DNA from: Aquibacillus albus
Lineage (GTDB): Bacteria; Bacillota; Bacilli; Bacillales; Amphibacillaceae
NCBI RefSeq assembly: GCF_016908325.1
Contig: NZ_JAFBDR010000028.1
Span: 1-55,256, forward strand
Reading direction: 5' to 3'
Length of the DNA: 55,256 bases
Position numbers and translations under genes: made by a program. How positions within the stretch are numbered: position 1 is the first letter of the stretch; each line of letters opens with the position of its first letter. Of this stretch, positions 25,831 to 34,650 are shown one piece after another. The notes beneath the pieces are model-generated. The model did not search any database, was not told where the DNA came from, and saw only the letters and a program-made list of their open reading frames with translations.

Positions 25831-26400
25831 TTAGGCACTAATGACATCCATTTTCTCCGATTCAATACTTTGCTGCTTTTGTAATTGTTGTTTCATTGCT
25901 TTTTTCGCTCGGTATAATCTAGTTTTTACTGCTGAAAGAGAAATGTTCAATTCGTTTGCTATTTCATATTCCTTTAGGTCTTTTTGAAATCTGAGAACAA
26001 AAACGTGTCGAAGCTTCGGACTTAACTGAATGGCTTCTTGGTATATTTCTTCTTTTCTCAACTTCATTTCCATTTCATTATCTACTTCTAATAACGGAAA
26101 TAGACTTTCCTCATTTGTAAACAGGATACTATCCAAAGGGATATGGAAGCTTCGTTTTTCTTTTCTTAATAGATCAATTGCAGTTCGACTGGCAATAGTA
26201 GATAGCCAAGCACCCATTTTATGTTGATCTTTTAATCGATGTAAATTTTTATATGCTTTCACAAATGTCTCTTGAACAACATCTTCTGCCAAATAAAAAT
26301 CTCTGGTAACATTCCAGGCAACGCTAAAAATTCGTTCGTAATAGAGTTGAAAGATTTGATTAAAATCACTATTAGTTTCATCTATTTGAATGTCTTCCAT
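25831..26400 (-). CDS. ECF-type RNA polymerase sigma factor
   Basis: This 189-aa sigma-70 family protein of group IV has region 2 (LYYERIFSVAWNVTRDFYLA, EDVVQETFVKAYKNLHRLKD, GAWLSTIASRTAIDLLRKEK) and region 4 (LSPKLRHVFVLRFQKDLKEY, EIANELNISLSAVKTRLYRA). There are no regions 1.1 or 3. It lies 17 bp after the permease gene and 12 bp past its own start from the neighbour's stop, so it is probably co-transcribed with the GntR-ABC-permease genes. No separate anti-sigma factor is evident. The large extracytoplasmic domain of the adjacent membrane protein is the only candidate nearby. Confidence 0.88.
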   Translation of the reverse strand: MEDIQIDETNSDFNQIFQLYYERIFSVAWNVTRDFYLAEDVVQETFVKAYKNLHRLKDQHKMGAWLSTIASRTAIDLLRKEKRSFHIPLDSILFTNEESLFPLLEVDNEMEMKLRKEEIYQEAIQLSPKLRHVFVLRFQKDLKEYEIANELNISLSAVKTRLYRAKKAMKQQLQKQQSIESEKMDVISA

Positions 26401-26416
26401 AACTATTCCCCCTTCA

Positions 26417-28390
26417 TCACTTATTAAAATATTCTAAAACAAAGTCTGGAATGACATCATCGGATGCAAAATGTTGAATATGGGGATAATCATCACCTTC
26501 AAAGAAATAACCGATCACATACCGCTCCCCGGGCTTTTGACCACCAGTACTATTTAAAATTGCTTCGATTTTATCCTTTTCTTCAACAACTAGCACATCG
26601 TCACTACTCTCACTTATCTGCACCATTCGGTCATAATAGTGCCTGTTATCATTTTCACTGAGTCGTTGTACAGCCACTTTCGTTATATCATCTGCAGTTA
26701 CTACTGCATCCTCATTAAAATTATTGGCTCTTAACCATTGCTCTACATTTTCAAAGCTTTGTTTAAACTGTACATGTAACTCTCGATTTTCCGCTGTTAA
26801 AATGCGAATTCTAGACATGTGATGACGAGGGTAAACGATATCGTCATACGATTCAGCGTAAATATCTGCCTTTAACCCCTCAACCAGCGACATCAATTGT
26901 TCAGGCTCTACAATTACCACCTCACCAGAAACAGCCACATCAGGAGAAATGGTAACTTTTGAAACATCGTTACTATTTACATGCAGAAGCTCTGTTTGTG
27001 TTTCTTTATGTTCCTTTGATTCGTATATTGGCTTCAAGTAGTTTTCTATTACTTTTTGATCTTTAACTGAATATTCTCTAACAATCATTTTTCCATTCGA
27101 TAATTCGTATGCTATTGTCATCCGCTCATTTCTATAACCGCTGTAGTCGATTCTGCTCGTATGCTCGATTAACTGCTGATGTAAAGCACGGACAGCTTCA
27201 ATATTTTTCTTTTCAGATAAATAGTTTGGATAGTTCATTTCATACAATTCCTTCGCATAACTATACCGATGCGGACTTTCGTTTAAGTAAATACGATCCA
27301 CAGCTTCTGCTTCAGGTATTCTATTTTCATAACCAGTAATATCGATAGAAATAATAAAATAAATAATCACGGCAGCAACAGAATAATAGAGATATCCTTT
27401 CCAATTACCGAATACACGCCACGTTTTTTCCAGAACCATTTCGGCGACCAGATATCCGATCATCGACCCCAAAATATAACCAACTAAAATCCAGGAAAAC
27501 TGATGTTGTGTTTCACCAAAATAAAATCCACCCAACAAAGTTGCACAAAATGTCACACCATATTTAAATACTGGCTTGAGTTTAGAAAAAACAAGCGCTT
27601 GTGTTGCAGCTTCCAGCTTTCTGTTTTTATAAAGTTGAATCGACATATAATAGAATACAACCGAAATACAAAGATAAATGATCGCTTTTAAAAATGTAAA
27701 ATCTCGATGAAATAGCTCAATTAAGTCGGTAATAGGTGAAAACTCAGTTACTCTTGTAGACAGATAATAATCTTCTGAAAATCCAATCAACACATAGTCT
27801 AAGTTGACTAGAAGTAACAATACAATTCCAGCTGGAAAAAGCAAGAGTATATAAGTAAGTACACCTTGAACTGCTGATATTCCAGTTACCATTCCAACGA
27901 GAATACCCGTCAAAAAAATAGTTAATGTAACAACTGTAGTAACTCCAAGCCAATATCCTAAATCAGCTGGGACAAAGTAGTCCTCCAGATCAATGGCTGC
28001 ATTCATAAATAATAGAATAACTGCTATAAGTAACTGGGGAATAATAAGCATTGCCACACCAGTTATCAAATGGTGATGAAACATTCTTTCCCGTTTTAAT
28101 GGGAGGCTATGCACAAAGTCTGTTGCACTTTTTACTTGCATATAACGAAACAAGAAAATGGAAAGTATTACTGGTACAATAAATATCGCTAATACTTGAA
28201 TTTCTAAATGAAAAGAAAATAATGTTTCACTATCTGGATAATATGACCGATTATCATTTGTGACACGCATCATAATTTCTAGTGGCACCGCAAAAATTAA
28301 AGCAACAAAATAAATAACGCCAATCCAACCAACATTCCGCAAATCTTGTTTCATCAATTCTTTTTTATACGAGGATGTTTTCAACTGCAT
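26417..28390 (-). CDS. ABC transporter permease with a large C-terminal domain
   Basis: This 657-aa membrane protein has about ten hydrophobic helices in the first 390 residues (VGWIGVIYFVALIFAVPLEI, LAIFIVPVILSIFLFRYM, LLLFPAGIVLLLLVNLDYVL and others). A soluble segment of about 260 residues follows from about residue 395 to the end, with no motif I can name beyond the DUF6449-like domain of YtrC/D-type permeases. The start overlaps the ATPase gene by 26 bp, indicating translational coupling. It probably forms an ABC exporter with that ATPase. The substrate is unknown. Related Ytr-type systems respond to cell-wall antibiotics. Confidence 0.75.
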   Translation of the reverse strand: MQLKTSSYKKELMKQDLRNVGWIGVIYFVALIFAVPLEIMMRVTNDNRSYYPDSETLFSFHLEIQVLAIFIVPVILSIFLFRYMQVKSATDFVHSLPLKRERMFHHHLITGVAMLIIPQLLIAVILLFMNAAIDLEDYFVPADLGYWLGVTTVVTLTIFLTGILVGMVTGISAVQGVLTYILLLFPAGIVLLLLVNLDYVLIGFSEDYYLSTRVTEFSPITDLIELFHRDFTFLKAIIYLCISVVFYYMSIQLYKNRKLEAATQALVFSKLKPVFKYGVTFCATLLGGFYFGETQHQFSWILVGYILGSMIGYLVAEMVLEKTWRVFGNWKGYLYYSVAAVIIYFIISIDITGYENRIPEAEAVDRIYLNESPHRYSYAKELYEMNYPNYLSEKKNIEAVRALHQQLIEHTSRIDYSGYRNERMTIAYELSNGKMIVREYSVKDQKVIENYLKPIYESKEHKETQTELLHVNSNDVSKVTISPDVAVSGEVVIVEPEQLMSLVEGLKADIYAESYDDIVYPRHHMSRIRILTAENRELHVQFKQSFENVEQWLRANNFNEDAVVTADDITKVAVQRLSENDNRHYYDRMVQISESSDDVLVVEEKDKIEAILNSTGGQKPGERYVIGYFFEGDDYPHIQHFASDDVIPDFVLEYFNK

Positions 28391-29276
28391 AACCTACACC
28401 TCCCATTTCATAGATAAATATTTCTTCTAATGTAAGCGGTAATACATCATAGATAACTGGGTTATATTGTTTTATTACTTGTTCAATTTCTGACTCTTTT
28501 CCCTTGACGATACATAATACTACACTTCCTCGTTGCTCTTGATGCAAAAGATTTAAGCTTGCAAACAATGCTTCAGGCACCTCATTTTTAAAAGCAACTT
28601 GAACTTTGTGTACATCTGATTTTAAGTCATCTAAATCTTTTTCAAGAATGAACGATCCTCTATGCAAAATTCCTACATAATCGCAAATATCTTCGACTTC
28701 ACGTAGATTATGGGACGATACAATCACGGTCATGTCTCGTTCTGCCACATCCTGTATAATTAAATTTTTTACTTTATTTCGTATCACAGGATCTAAACCA
28801 TCAAATGGCTCATCAAGGATAAGAACATCTGGCATCGCACATAGGGATAACCAGAAAGCTACTTGTCGCTGCATTCCTTTGGAAAATCGTTGAACTTTTT
28901 TATTCACATCTAAACCGAGCAGCGTTTGTAACGCTTTAAACCTCTCTTGATTCCAATTTGGATATACATCTTGATAAAATTTAGCCATTTGTAAAACGGT
29001 ATATTGTGAAAAGAAAAATACCACGTCCGGTATAAAAACTACTCTACTTTTCAGCACTGGATTTTCAAAGATTGGTTGTTCATCAATCGATACCGTACCA
29101 CTGTCCTGTTTCAAAATACCTGCTAAGATTTTCAAAAGTGTTGTTTTGCCAGCGCCGTTGGATCCAAGTAATCCATAGATTGATCCACGTCGAATTTCAA
29201 AGGTTACATCATGAAGTACATGCTCTGATACCTTTCCAGCATCAAATGTTTTTGTCACATTTGAGAAGCTAATCAT
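28365..29276 (-). CDS. ABC transporter ATP-binding protein (YtrB-like)
   Basis: I choose ATG 29,276 (MISFSNVTKTFDAGKVSEHV) behind GGGGAG, giving 303 aa. Walker A is GLLGSNGAGKTTLLKILAG near residue 40, the signature RFSKGMQRQVAFWLSL near 140, and Walker B DVLILDEPFDGLDP near 160. The switch histidine is in VIVSSHNLREVEDICD. The start overlaps the end of the GntR gene by 8 bp and the end overlaps the permease by 26 bp, so the three form a tight operon. Confidence 0.88.
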   Translation of the reverse strand: MISFSNVTKTFDAGKVSEHVLHDVTFEIRRGSIYGLLGSNGAGKTTLLKILAGILKQDSGTVSIDEQPIFENPVLKSRVVFIPDVVFFFSQYTVLQMAKFYQDVYPNWNQERFKALQTLLGLDVNKKVQRFSKGMQRQVAFWLSLCAMPDVLILDEPFDGLDPVIRNKVKNLIIQDVAERDMTVIVSSHNLREVEDICDYVGILHRGSFILEKDLDDLKSDVHKVQVAFKNEVPEALFASLNLLHQEQRGSVVLCIVKGKESEIEQVIKQYNPVIYDVLPLTLEEIFIYEMGGVGYAVENILV

Positions 29277-29658
29277 CCTTTTCTCCCCCTTTAACACCGT
29301 CTTCTGCTTCTTCAATAATGGAATAAAGGTCTTTTGTTGACATCCCTAAAAATATTGCTTCTGCAATTAATTTCTTTAGCTCCTCTTTCATTTTTTCCAG
29401 CTCCTCCGAACTATCCAATTTTGTAACAGGATGGACAAAACTTCCTTTTCCTTTTATCGAGTATATAAAGCCTTGAGCTTCCAATTCTCTATAAGCTTTT
29501 TGTATCGTATTTGGATTGATGGTTAGTTGTTGCGCTAAAGTCCTAACCGATGGCAGCTTTTCATCTTGTTGAAGAACATCATTGATAATTAGTTCTTTAA
29601 ATTTATCAACAAGCTGCTCATAGATTGGCTTCCTACTTCTCAAATCTAAATCGAACAT
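29269..29658 (-). CDS. GntR-family regulator, YtrA type
   Basis: Starting at ATG 29,658 behind GGGGGG, the product is 129 aa, the length of YtrA-type repressors. The winged helix occupies residues 8-75 (SRKPIYEQLVDKFKELIIND, KLPSVRTLAQQLTINPNTIQ, LEAQGFIYSIKGKGSFV). A short C-terminal dimerisation helix follows, with no ligand-binding domain. It is first in an operon with the ABC ATPase and permease and probably represses its own promoter. An inverted repeat 40-70 bp upstream is a candidate operator. Confidence 0.85.
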   Translation of the reverse strand: MFDLDLRSRKPIYEQLVDKFKELIINDVLQQDEKLPSVRTLAQQLTINPNTIQKAYRELEAQGFIYSIKGKGSFVHPVTKLDSSEELEKMKEELKKLIAEAIFLGMSTKDLYSIIEEAEDGVKGGEKDD

Positions 29659-29697
29659 TACAACCCCCCTCAATGAAACTGTATCAAGTGTACTACG

Positions 29698-29727
29698 TGT
29701 ATTAACTGTACTAATATATGTAATACA
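29698..29727. promoter_or_regulatory. Candidate operator of the GntR regulator
   Basis: TGTATTA (29,698-29,704) and TAATACA (29,721-29,727) form a 7-bp inverted repeat with a 16-bp spacer, just upstream of the GntR start. YtrA-type repressors bind spaced inverted repeats in this position. Related GTGTA/GTA phrases around it make the exact limits uncertain. Confidence 0.4.
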
Positions 29728-29816
29728 GTTATAGTATATTCGTTTTTGTTTACTTTTGGAAGAGGAAAATGCAAATTTTTTCATTCGCTTATTTCCTTAG
29801 GAAGCAAACGGAACAA

Positions 29817-29851
29817 AAAAAGGTGTAGAAAAATTTTTCTACACCTTTTTT
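29817..29851 (-). terminator. Terminator after spoVIF-like gene
   Basis: AAAGGTGTAGAAAAA and TTTTTCTACACCTTT form a near-perfect 15-bp stem, followed on the minus strand by a T run. It lies about 12 bp after the stop codon. Confidence 0.85.
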
Positions 29852-29863
29852 CAAAGCACCCTA

Positions 29864-30106
29864 TTATTTCATCATTTTCTTTACAGTAGATTCATTTACT
29901 TTTTTATTGATGATCATTTCGACTATTTTATCCTCTGTTTGTTTATTTACCCTTTTTCCAGCGAGACTGCTTACTTGCTTTACTAAATTTCTAACGGTTT
30001 TTTCATCTTGAAGATCTTTACCATTCAGTGAATTAGCAAGTTGCATTACCTTTCTCATATCTACACCAGTCTTCTTTTCTATATTTTTAAGAAAATCTTG
30101 ATTCAA
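29864..30106 (-). CDS. spoVIF: Stage VI sporulation protein F-like protein
   Basis: This 80-aa protein with ATG at 30,106 lies behind GGAGGGAG. It opens DFLKNIEKKTGVDMRKVMQL and continues KTVRNLVKQVSSLAGKRVNK and KIVEMIINKKVNESTVKKMM. This matches the pattern of SpoVIF (KIEKKTGVNM..., TVR.LV..VS.IA...V.K..EDKIV..II). SpoVIF is a small protein of late sporulation needed for coat assembly in B. subtilis. It stands alone with its own terminator. Confidence 0.8.
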   Translation of the reverse strand: MNQDFLKNIEKKTGVDMRKVMQLANSLNGKDLQDEKTVRNLVKQVSSLAGKRVNKQTEDKIVEMIINKKVNESTVKKMMK

Positions 30107-30306
30107 TTTTTCTCCCTCCTTCTACATTCAGCATATGTGAGAAGGAGAAGATAGTTTGGATGAATGTCACCCTTTGATAGTTTGATTCAGTTGGTATTGT
30201 GATAGACTGTCTGAGACATTCATTGAATTTTGTCCAAATAATAACAATAGCCTTTTCCTTTTTCTATTTTAGCCATAGCATAAAGGAACGAAAGGGGGTG
30301 AAAGAT

Positions 30307-30408
30307 TTGAGTGGAGGTTATGTCGGCGGAAACAGCTTTGTTTTGATCGTCGTTCTATTTATCCTATTAATCATCGTAGGAACCTCTTTCTACGGTGGTG
30401 GTTATTAA
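30307..30408 (+). CDS. yjcZ: YjcZ-family tiny sporulation protein, 33 aa
   Basis: I use the TTG at 30,307, six bases after GGGGGTG, giving MSGGYVGGNSFVLIVVLFIL... and a YGGGY end. The glycine-rich ends around one hydrophobic helix are typical of YjcZ proteins of Bacillus. It resembles the two 25-aa copies near 16.7 kb, which lack the Gly ends. An upstream extension of the same frame lacks coding character and a ribosome binding site. Confidence 0.8.
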   Translation: MSGGYVGGNSFVLIVVLFILLIIVGTSFYGGGY

Positions 30409-30480
30409 GTGATTTTGTTAAAAATTTAACGAAAGGCACCTACTGCTTGCTCATGGTGAAAACTCCTCCAAGGACGGTAC

Positions 30481-30513
30481 AAAAGGAAGGGACCTGCACC
30501 CCCCTTCCTTTTT
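30481..30513 (-). terminator. Terminator after mhqD
   Basis: AAAAGGAAGGG pairs with CCCTTCCTTTT across an 11-base spacer that extends the stem. The minus strand ends in TTTTGTACC. It follows the mhqD stop by about 25 bp. Confidence 0.7.
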
Positions 30514-30537
30514 CATTACATAGGAAAACTTACCTTT

Positions 30538-31143
30538 TTAAAAAACTTTATCATACCATTCCTTAGCAGCTTCCACTTCTGTTCTTGTTAATTGATGTCC
30601 ATTGTTTTCCCAATGAACCTCTACTTCGGCTCCTTTATTCGTCAATATAGACTCTAAGTCAATTGTTTCCTGCTCAGTACATAGTGGGTCATTATGTCCT
30701 GCAGAAATAAATACTGGTGTACCATCTAAATCAGGTAATTCCATTCCTCTTCTCGGAACCATCGGGTGGTGGAGAATAGCAGCCTTTAGTGACTTTTCAT
30801 AGTGAAACAGCAAACTACCTGCTATATTTGCCCCATTGGAATACCCAATTGCTACGATGTTATCACGATCAAAATCATATTGTTTAGAGGCATCATCTAA
30901 AAATTCATGTAATTCTTTCGTACGATTAACTAGATCTTCCTCATCGAATACCCCTTCAGCCAATCGACGGAAAAAGCGAGGCATTCCGTTTTCAGATACG
31001 TTACCACGTACACTTAAGACAGAAGCTGTTGCATCAATTAAGTTGGCTAACGGTAGCAAATCTTGCTCAGTCCCCCCAGTACCATGTAACAATAGCAATG
31101 TTGGTTTGGTTTGGTCTGTACCTTGATTAAATATATGCTTCAT
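30538..31143 (-). CDS. mhqD: MhqD-type carboxylesterase / alpha-beta hydrolase
   Basis: I start at ATG 31,143 behind GAGGAGGG, giving 201 aa. The catalytic Ser lies in IGYSNGAN (about residue 107), the Asp in SAGHNDPL and the His in NNGHQL. The text LLLLHGTGGTEQDLLPLANL and GMPRFFRRLAEGVFDEEDLV is characteristic of MhqD (YodD), an esterase induced by quinones and electrophiles. A 36-bp perfect palindrome with an MhqR-type core lies 69-104 bp upstream of the start, so repression by MhqR and induction by quinones are expected. No dioxygenase gene is adjacent. Confidence 0.85.
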   Translation of the reverse strand: MKHIFNQGTDQTKPTLLLLHGTGGTEQDLLPLANLIDATASVLSVRGNVSENGMPRFFRRLAEGVFDEEDLVNRTKELHEFLDDASKQYDFDRDNIVAIGYSNGANIAGSLLFHYEKSLKAAILHHPMVPRRGMELPDLDGTPVFISAGHNDPLCTEQETIDLESILTNKGAEVEVHWENNGHQLTRTEVEAAKEWYDKVF

Positions 31144-31211
31144 GATTACCCTCCTCACGTTAAACGCAGCATGTTCTATTCATAGATTACCTTAAGATTT
31201 TCCATCTATAC

Positions 31212-31247
31212 TACTATACTTATCTCGAATTCGAGATAAGTATAGTA
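31212..31247. promoter_or_regulatory. MhqR-type operator, 36-bp perfect palindrome
   Basis: Two 18-bp arms meet at GAA|TTC without mismatch. The core TATCTCGAATTCGAGATA matches, as I recall it, the MhqR box of B. subtilis, and here the symmetry extends further on both sides (ACTATACT/AGTATAGT). It lies just upstream of mhqD. Confidence 0.85.
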
Positions 31248-31295
31248 CGTTTCATTTTTCTTGTCAATGGAATCAATCCTTTAACAACCTTATTC

Positions 31296-32180
31296 TTAAC
31301 GACTAAATAATAACGTCACCCATTCATTTGTCTGAAGCTGATCTTGTATGGAAAAACCTTCATTTGTAAAAGTATGAATTACCTTATCGACATTCCATTC
31401 AACGACACCAGAAATTAAAAAATGATTACTTTTCTCGAGAAGTCGATGTTTTTCAATGATCTTGATCGTCTCATCAGCACCAATATTGATGAAAATCCAA
31501 TCAAACATACTAGTTATTTGGAAGTCACCTGCGATTAGATCTGCTTGTTCAATTTCAATAGCCGTATCCAGATTGTTCAACTCCGCGTTATGTTGAATTT
31601 CCCTTTCTACTGGCTCAAGATCAACGGCAACAACCTTCTTAGCTCCCTTCAAGGAGGCTCCAATACTCAGTAAACCAGAACCTGTCCCTAAATCCAGAAC
31701 GGTTTTCCCTTCATAACTATTATTTAAAAGGAGACGAAGACAGTCTTGTGTCGTTTCGTGCAAGCCTGTCCCAAAAGAGACTTGTGGTTCAAACTTTAAA
31801 ATATTTTTATTGGGAAAATCGCTCTCTTTCCCAGAGTAACAAAGCACCCATCCATTTCCTAAATCGATATCCTCAAAAATCGTTTGATCCCATGTGTTAT
31901 CATCCAATTGATTATGCTGGATATCTTTCTGAGAAACATTTAACACTTGCCTGATTTTTTCAAAATACGCCTCAATCGATTTATTCGTCAAAGATTCTTC
32001 CATATAGATGCTAATAACAGCACAATCGGTTTGGAGCTCTTCATAAGAATATCCGTTCGCTGTTTTAAAAACTCGTATGGATGGCTCATAGGAAAATTGA
32101 TGAAACCCAGCTATATTTAATTGCTCCATAGCTACATCTACTTTATCTAGTGGCAAGTGAACTACAAATTCATGCAGCAT
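31296..32180 (-). CDS. PrmA-like class I SAM methyltransferase
   Basis: This 294-aa protein has an N-terminal ferredoxin-like part and the SAM-binding core VLDLGTGSGLLSIGASLKGA (about residues 160-180). Before it is FEPQVSFGTGLHETTQDCLR, the PrmA (ribosomal protein L11 methyltransferase) pattern FGTGxHxTT. The family's catalytic-loop NILA/NI phrase is represented by WIFINIGADE. The normal prmA lies in the dnaJ region of Bacillaceae, so this is probably a paralogue with a different protein target. The gene follows the DUF4129 gene by 6 bp. Confidence 0.7.
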   Translation of the reverse strand: MLHEFVVHLPLDKVDVAMEQLNIAGFHQFSYEPSIRVFKTANGYSYEELQTDCAVISIYMEESLTNKSIEAYFEKIRQVLNVSQKDIQHNQLDDNTWDQTIFEDIDLGNGWVLCYSGKESDFPNKNILKFEPQVSFGTGLHETTQDCLRLLLNNSYEGKTVLDLGTGSGLLSIGASLKGAKKVVAVDLEPVEREIQHNAELNNLDTAIEIEQADLIAGDFQITSMFDWIFINIGADETIKIIEKHRLLEKSNHFLISGVVEWNVDKVIHTFTNEGFSIQDQLQTNEWVTLLFSR

Positions 32181-32186
32181 TTCTAT

Positions 32187-33515
32187 CTAACCCTTTCCTT
32201 TGTTTTCAATTAACGAGATAAAACTTTCCACTTGTACACCCTGCCCTTCTTGGTGAGAGTAACGTACTTGTTCATAAGCATTTTTCAACTGTTCAAGCTC
32301 CGTTTTACGTTCTGGAATTGCTTTTTCGAATACTTCCAATGTTTCACGAACTGTTAAATGAGAACTAACCGTAATTCCATGCTTTCCTTGTATTTTAACC
32401 AGCTTCTTATAAATATAACGAACTTTTTGTTCAGTAGTCATCCTATTCCACTTTGGGCTCTTAGGAAACAGTTGGCTCACCCATTCTTTTGCACGATCCT
32501 TTTGCTTTTCTCGAAACTGCTTCCAGTCCATTAAACTTTCCTTGTCATCTGTATAGGATTGATGTGTTGTAACTTGGTCCTTTTCTCCCAACACTTGGTT
32601 TAGCACAAGTCGTAACCACCGATAACCTTTTGCAAGCAATTGACGTGACCGTTTAAATAAGAAAACGAACAACCATAAAATCGCACCGATTAATAAAAGG
32701 ATAACAAAGACATACATGATACGTTCTAACCAAACAGCAAGAGCTGAAGGATCACTTTGTTCAGCTGCTGGCAAACTTGGCTGACCATTCGACCCTTGTT
32801 GTTCAGGAGTCGACTCTTCTCCCCCACCTAGGGTTAATAACCAAATAATCCCTCGAATTGTTTGTACAACCGTTTGATATACGACCGATTGAATAACATG
32901 TAAATTAGTTATAAAAACAACAAATAAAATCGTTGCCACAATATAAAATTGATTTTGTCGTTTCAAGCTATTAGATAGTGTTGGCTTGGCCTGCTTTGAT
33001 AGTGTTGCAGCATTTAAATGTTCACTATTCGAAACAAATAAAGTAAATACTAACAAACAAAGTCCGAACCAATTAATCAAACTTAAATAGGAAGTAAGGG
33101 AATCCACATAACGAAATATGATATGGCTAGCCACATAGATTGGCAGTCCAACAACCCACAAATACGAGCTTGGGAATAGATCTATTCGATCTCGAAAAGC
33201 ATATAACGTTCCTCTGTACGTAATAATAGAACCAATAAGAAAGGTCACTATAGTAAAATAAAGGTTAATAGATAAGGATAGTGCTTGAACTGCTGCTACA
33301 GCAATAGAGAATAGTAAATAGAGCCCTACTTTTTTATTCGACACAACGGTCCTAAACAATAATCCAGTACAAAATACGAAAACAAAGCTACTTAACCATT
33401 TCCACAAGCTTGAATCTGGAAGAACGAAAGCCCCAATAAATAATAATACAGGAAAATAAACAAGCAACTCCAGCAATCCTTGTGTTGTTTTTAACAGATG
33501 CACATGTTTACGCAC
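32187..33515 (-). CDS. DUF4129-type multi-membrane protein
   Basis: The preferred start is GTG 33,515 (AGGTG six bases upstream), giving 442 aa. Another GTG three codons earlier overlaps DUF58 more deeply. Seven or eight hydrophobic helices fill the first 250 residues (LELLVYFPVLLFIGAFVLPD, YVFVILLLIGAILWLFVFLF). The C-terminal cytoplasmic 120 residues contain TTEQKVRYIYKKLVKI and LTVRETLEVFEKAIPE, as in DUF4129 domains. In many Firmicutes the MoxR-DUF58 pair is followed by a transglutaminase-DUF4129 fusion. Here the membrane and DUF4129 parts are present but I see no transglutaminase Cys-His-Asp domain. Confidence 0.65.
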   Translation of the reverse strand: MRKHVHLLKTTQGLLELLVYFPVLLFIGAFVLPDSSLWKWLSSFVFVFCTGLLFRTVVSNKKVGLYLLFSIAVAAVQALSLSINLYFTIVTFLIGSIITYRGTLYAFRDRIDLFPSSYLWVVGLPIYVASHIIFRYVDSLTSYLSLINWFGLCLLVFTLFVSNSEHLNAATLSKQAKPTLSNSLKRQNQFYIVATILFVVFITNLHVIQSVVYQTVVQTIRGIIWLLTLGGGEESTPEQQGSNGQPSLPAAEQSDPSALAVWLERIMYVFVILLLIGAILWLFVFLFKRSRQLLAKGYRWLRLVLNQVLGEKDQVTTHQSYTDDKESLMDWKQFREKQKDRAKEWVSQLFPKSPKWNRMTTEQKVRYIYKKLVKIQGKHGITVSSHLTVRETLEVFEKAIPERKTELEQLKNAYEQVRYSHQEGQGVQVESFISLIENKGKG

Positions 33516-34650
33516 CAATATCACCTGCTATCGTTTGTTCAGTTTCTTGATCTGCATCCTTCTCTAACCACAAAATTTCAACCGCGTTTCCTAACGCTTC
33601 TAATTTGTCAATATACTGTTGTGTTTGTTCCGTTAACATCGATGTAATGATTAGGATATCTCTATTTGTTACTTGGTTTTCCATGTCTTCTAATAAAAAA
33701 TAATTAAAATTTCTACTGCGGTCCATTGTTATTTTTGCCATTGTATCTAACAAATACGTTAGTTGCTGTTGGCCATTTTTCGGTTCCACCCGAATGGAAG
33801 GTTGGACATTATCCGTTGGGTTGTTAAACGGCGCGACAAAATAACCATTACAGCCAAAACCAGTACTAACTCCATTAGCCAATGCATAATCTGCAATAGA
33901 AGCAGCATAAGAGATCCCTTTTTCTATTAACGATTCATCTTCAATCGGCATCCAAATATCCTCTGTTTGATCAAAATTGATATAAATCATTAAATGATGG
34001 TCTGCAGTAAAATCCTTTTTGTTTACTTGAAGATTTCCGGTCCGTGCAGTTGCCTTCCAGTTCACATGATTTAGTGGGTCACTATCGTTATATTCACGTA
34101 CACCAGCATAAACAAATGGATCCTCAATAATCCACCTTCTCACAGTAATGTCACCTAACCAGCTATGCGATGGAAGAGGTATCTCATTTATTGGAACTAT
34201 TTTTGGATAAACGGAAACGGCAGCAGAAGCCTGAACAGATTGAAACTTTTCTGAAAAACCAAACGGATCGCCTGTCGACAACGATACGGTTTGTAACGAA
34301 TAGTACCCTCTTTGAAGACATGTAACGTAATGCCTTCTTGTAATTTTTTGAAACGGCATAAGTGTAAACAAGGTACGGTGAAATACTTCACTTTCCATTT
34401 CTGATACTTGATTCGACTGATCTCGCAACTTTAAATTGGCGTTTATTTTTGATTCGATTCGTAACCAGGGGAGCGGCAATACTTTATTGTTCACCAGTTC
34501 GTCAACCATCTCTATTTCTTCCCCTTCAAACGCTGAATCTTGGTTAAAGGAACGGGTATATTTTATTTTATGAAACCCCCACTTTCGATAGAGGTGACTC
34601 TGTAACACAATAAAAACCATTGTAACAACTATGATCCACCCAATACTCAT
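33508..34650 (-). CDS. DUF58 domain protein
   Basis: The 380-aa product starts with an N-terminal membrane helix (GWIIVVTMVFIVLQSHLY). It contains the DUF58 signature RRWIIEDPFVYAGVREYNDS followed by DPLNHVNWKATARTGNLQVN near residue 180-215. A von Willebrand-like C-terminal region (HLMIYINFDQT, DILIITSML) follows. Its ATG overlaps the moxR stop (TAATG), showing translational coupling. Such proteins work with MoxR AAA ATPases, probably in assembly or activation of envelope proteins. The target is unknown. Confidence 0.82.
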   Translation of the reverse strand: MSIGWIIVVTMVFIVLQSHLYRKWGFHKIKYTRSFNQDSAFEGEEIEMVDELVNNKVLPLPWLRIESKINANLKLRDQSNQVSEMESEVFHRTLFTLMPFQKITRRHYVTCLQRGYYSLQTVSLSTGDPFGFSEKFQSVQASAAVSVYPKIVPINEIPLPSHSWLGDITVRRWIIEDPFVYAGVREYNDSDPLNHVNWKATARTGNLQVNKKDFTADHHLMIYINFDQTEDIWMPIEDESLIEKGISYAASIADYALANGVSTGFGCNGYFVAPFNNPTDNVQPSIRVEPKNGQQQLTYLLDTMAKITMDRSRNFNYFLLEDMENQVTNRDILIITSMLTEQTQQYIDKLEALGNAVEILWLEKDADQETEQTIAGDIGA

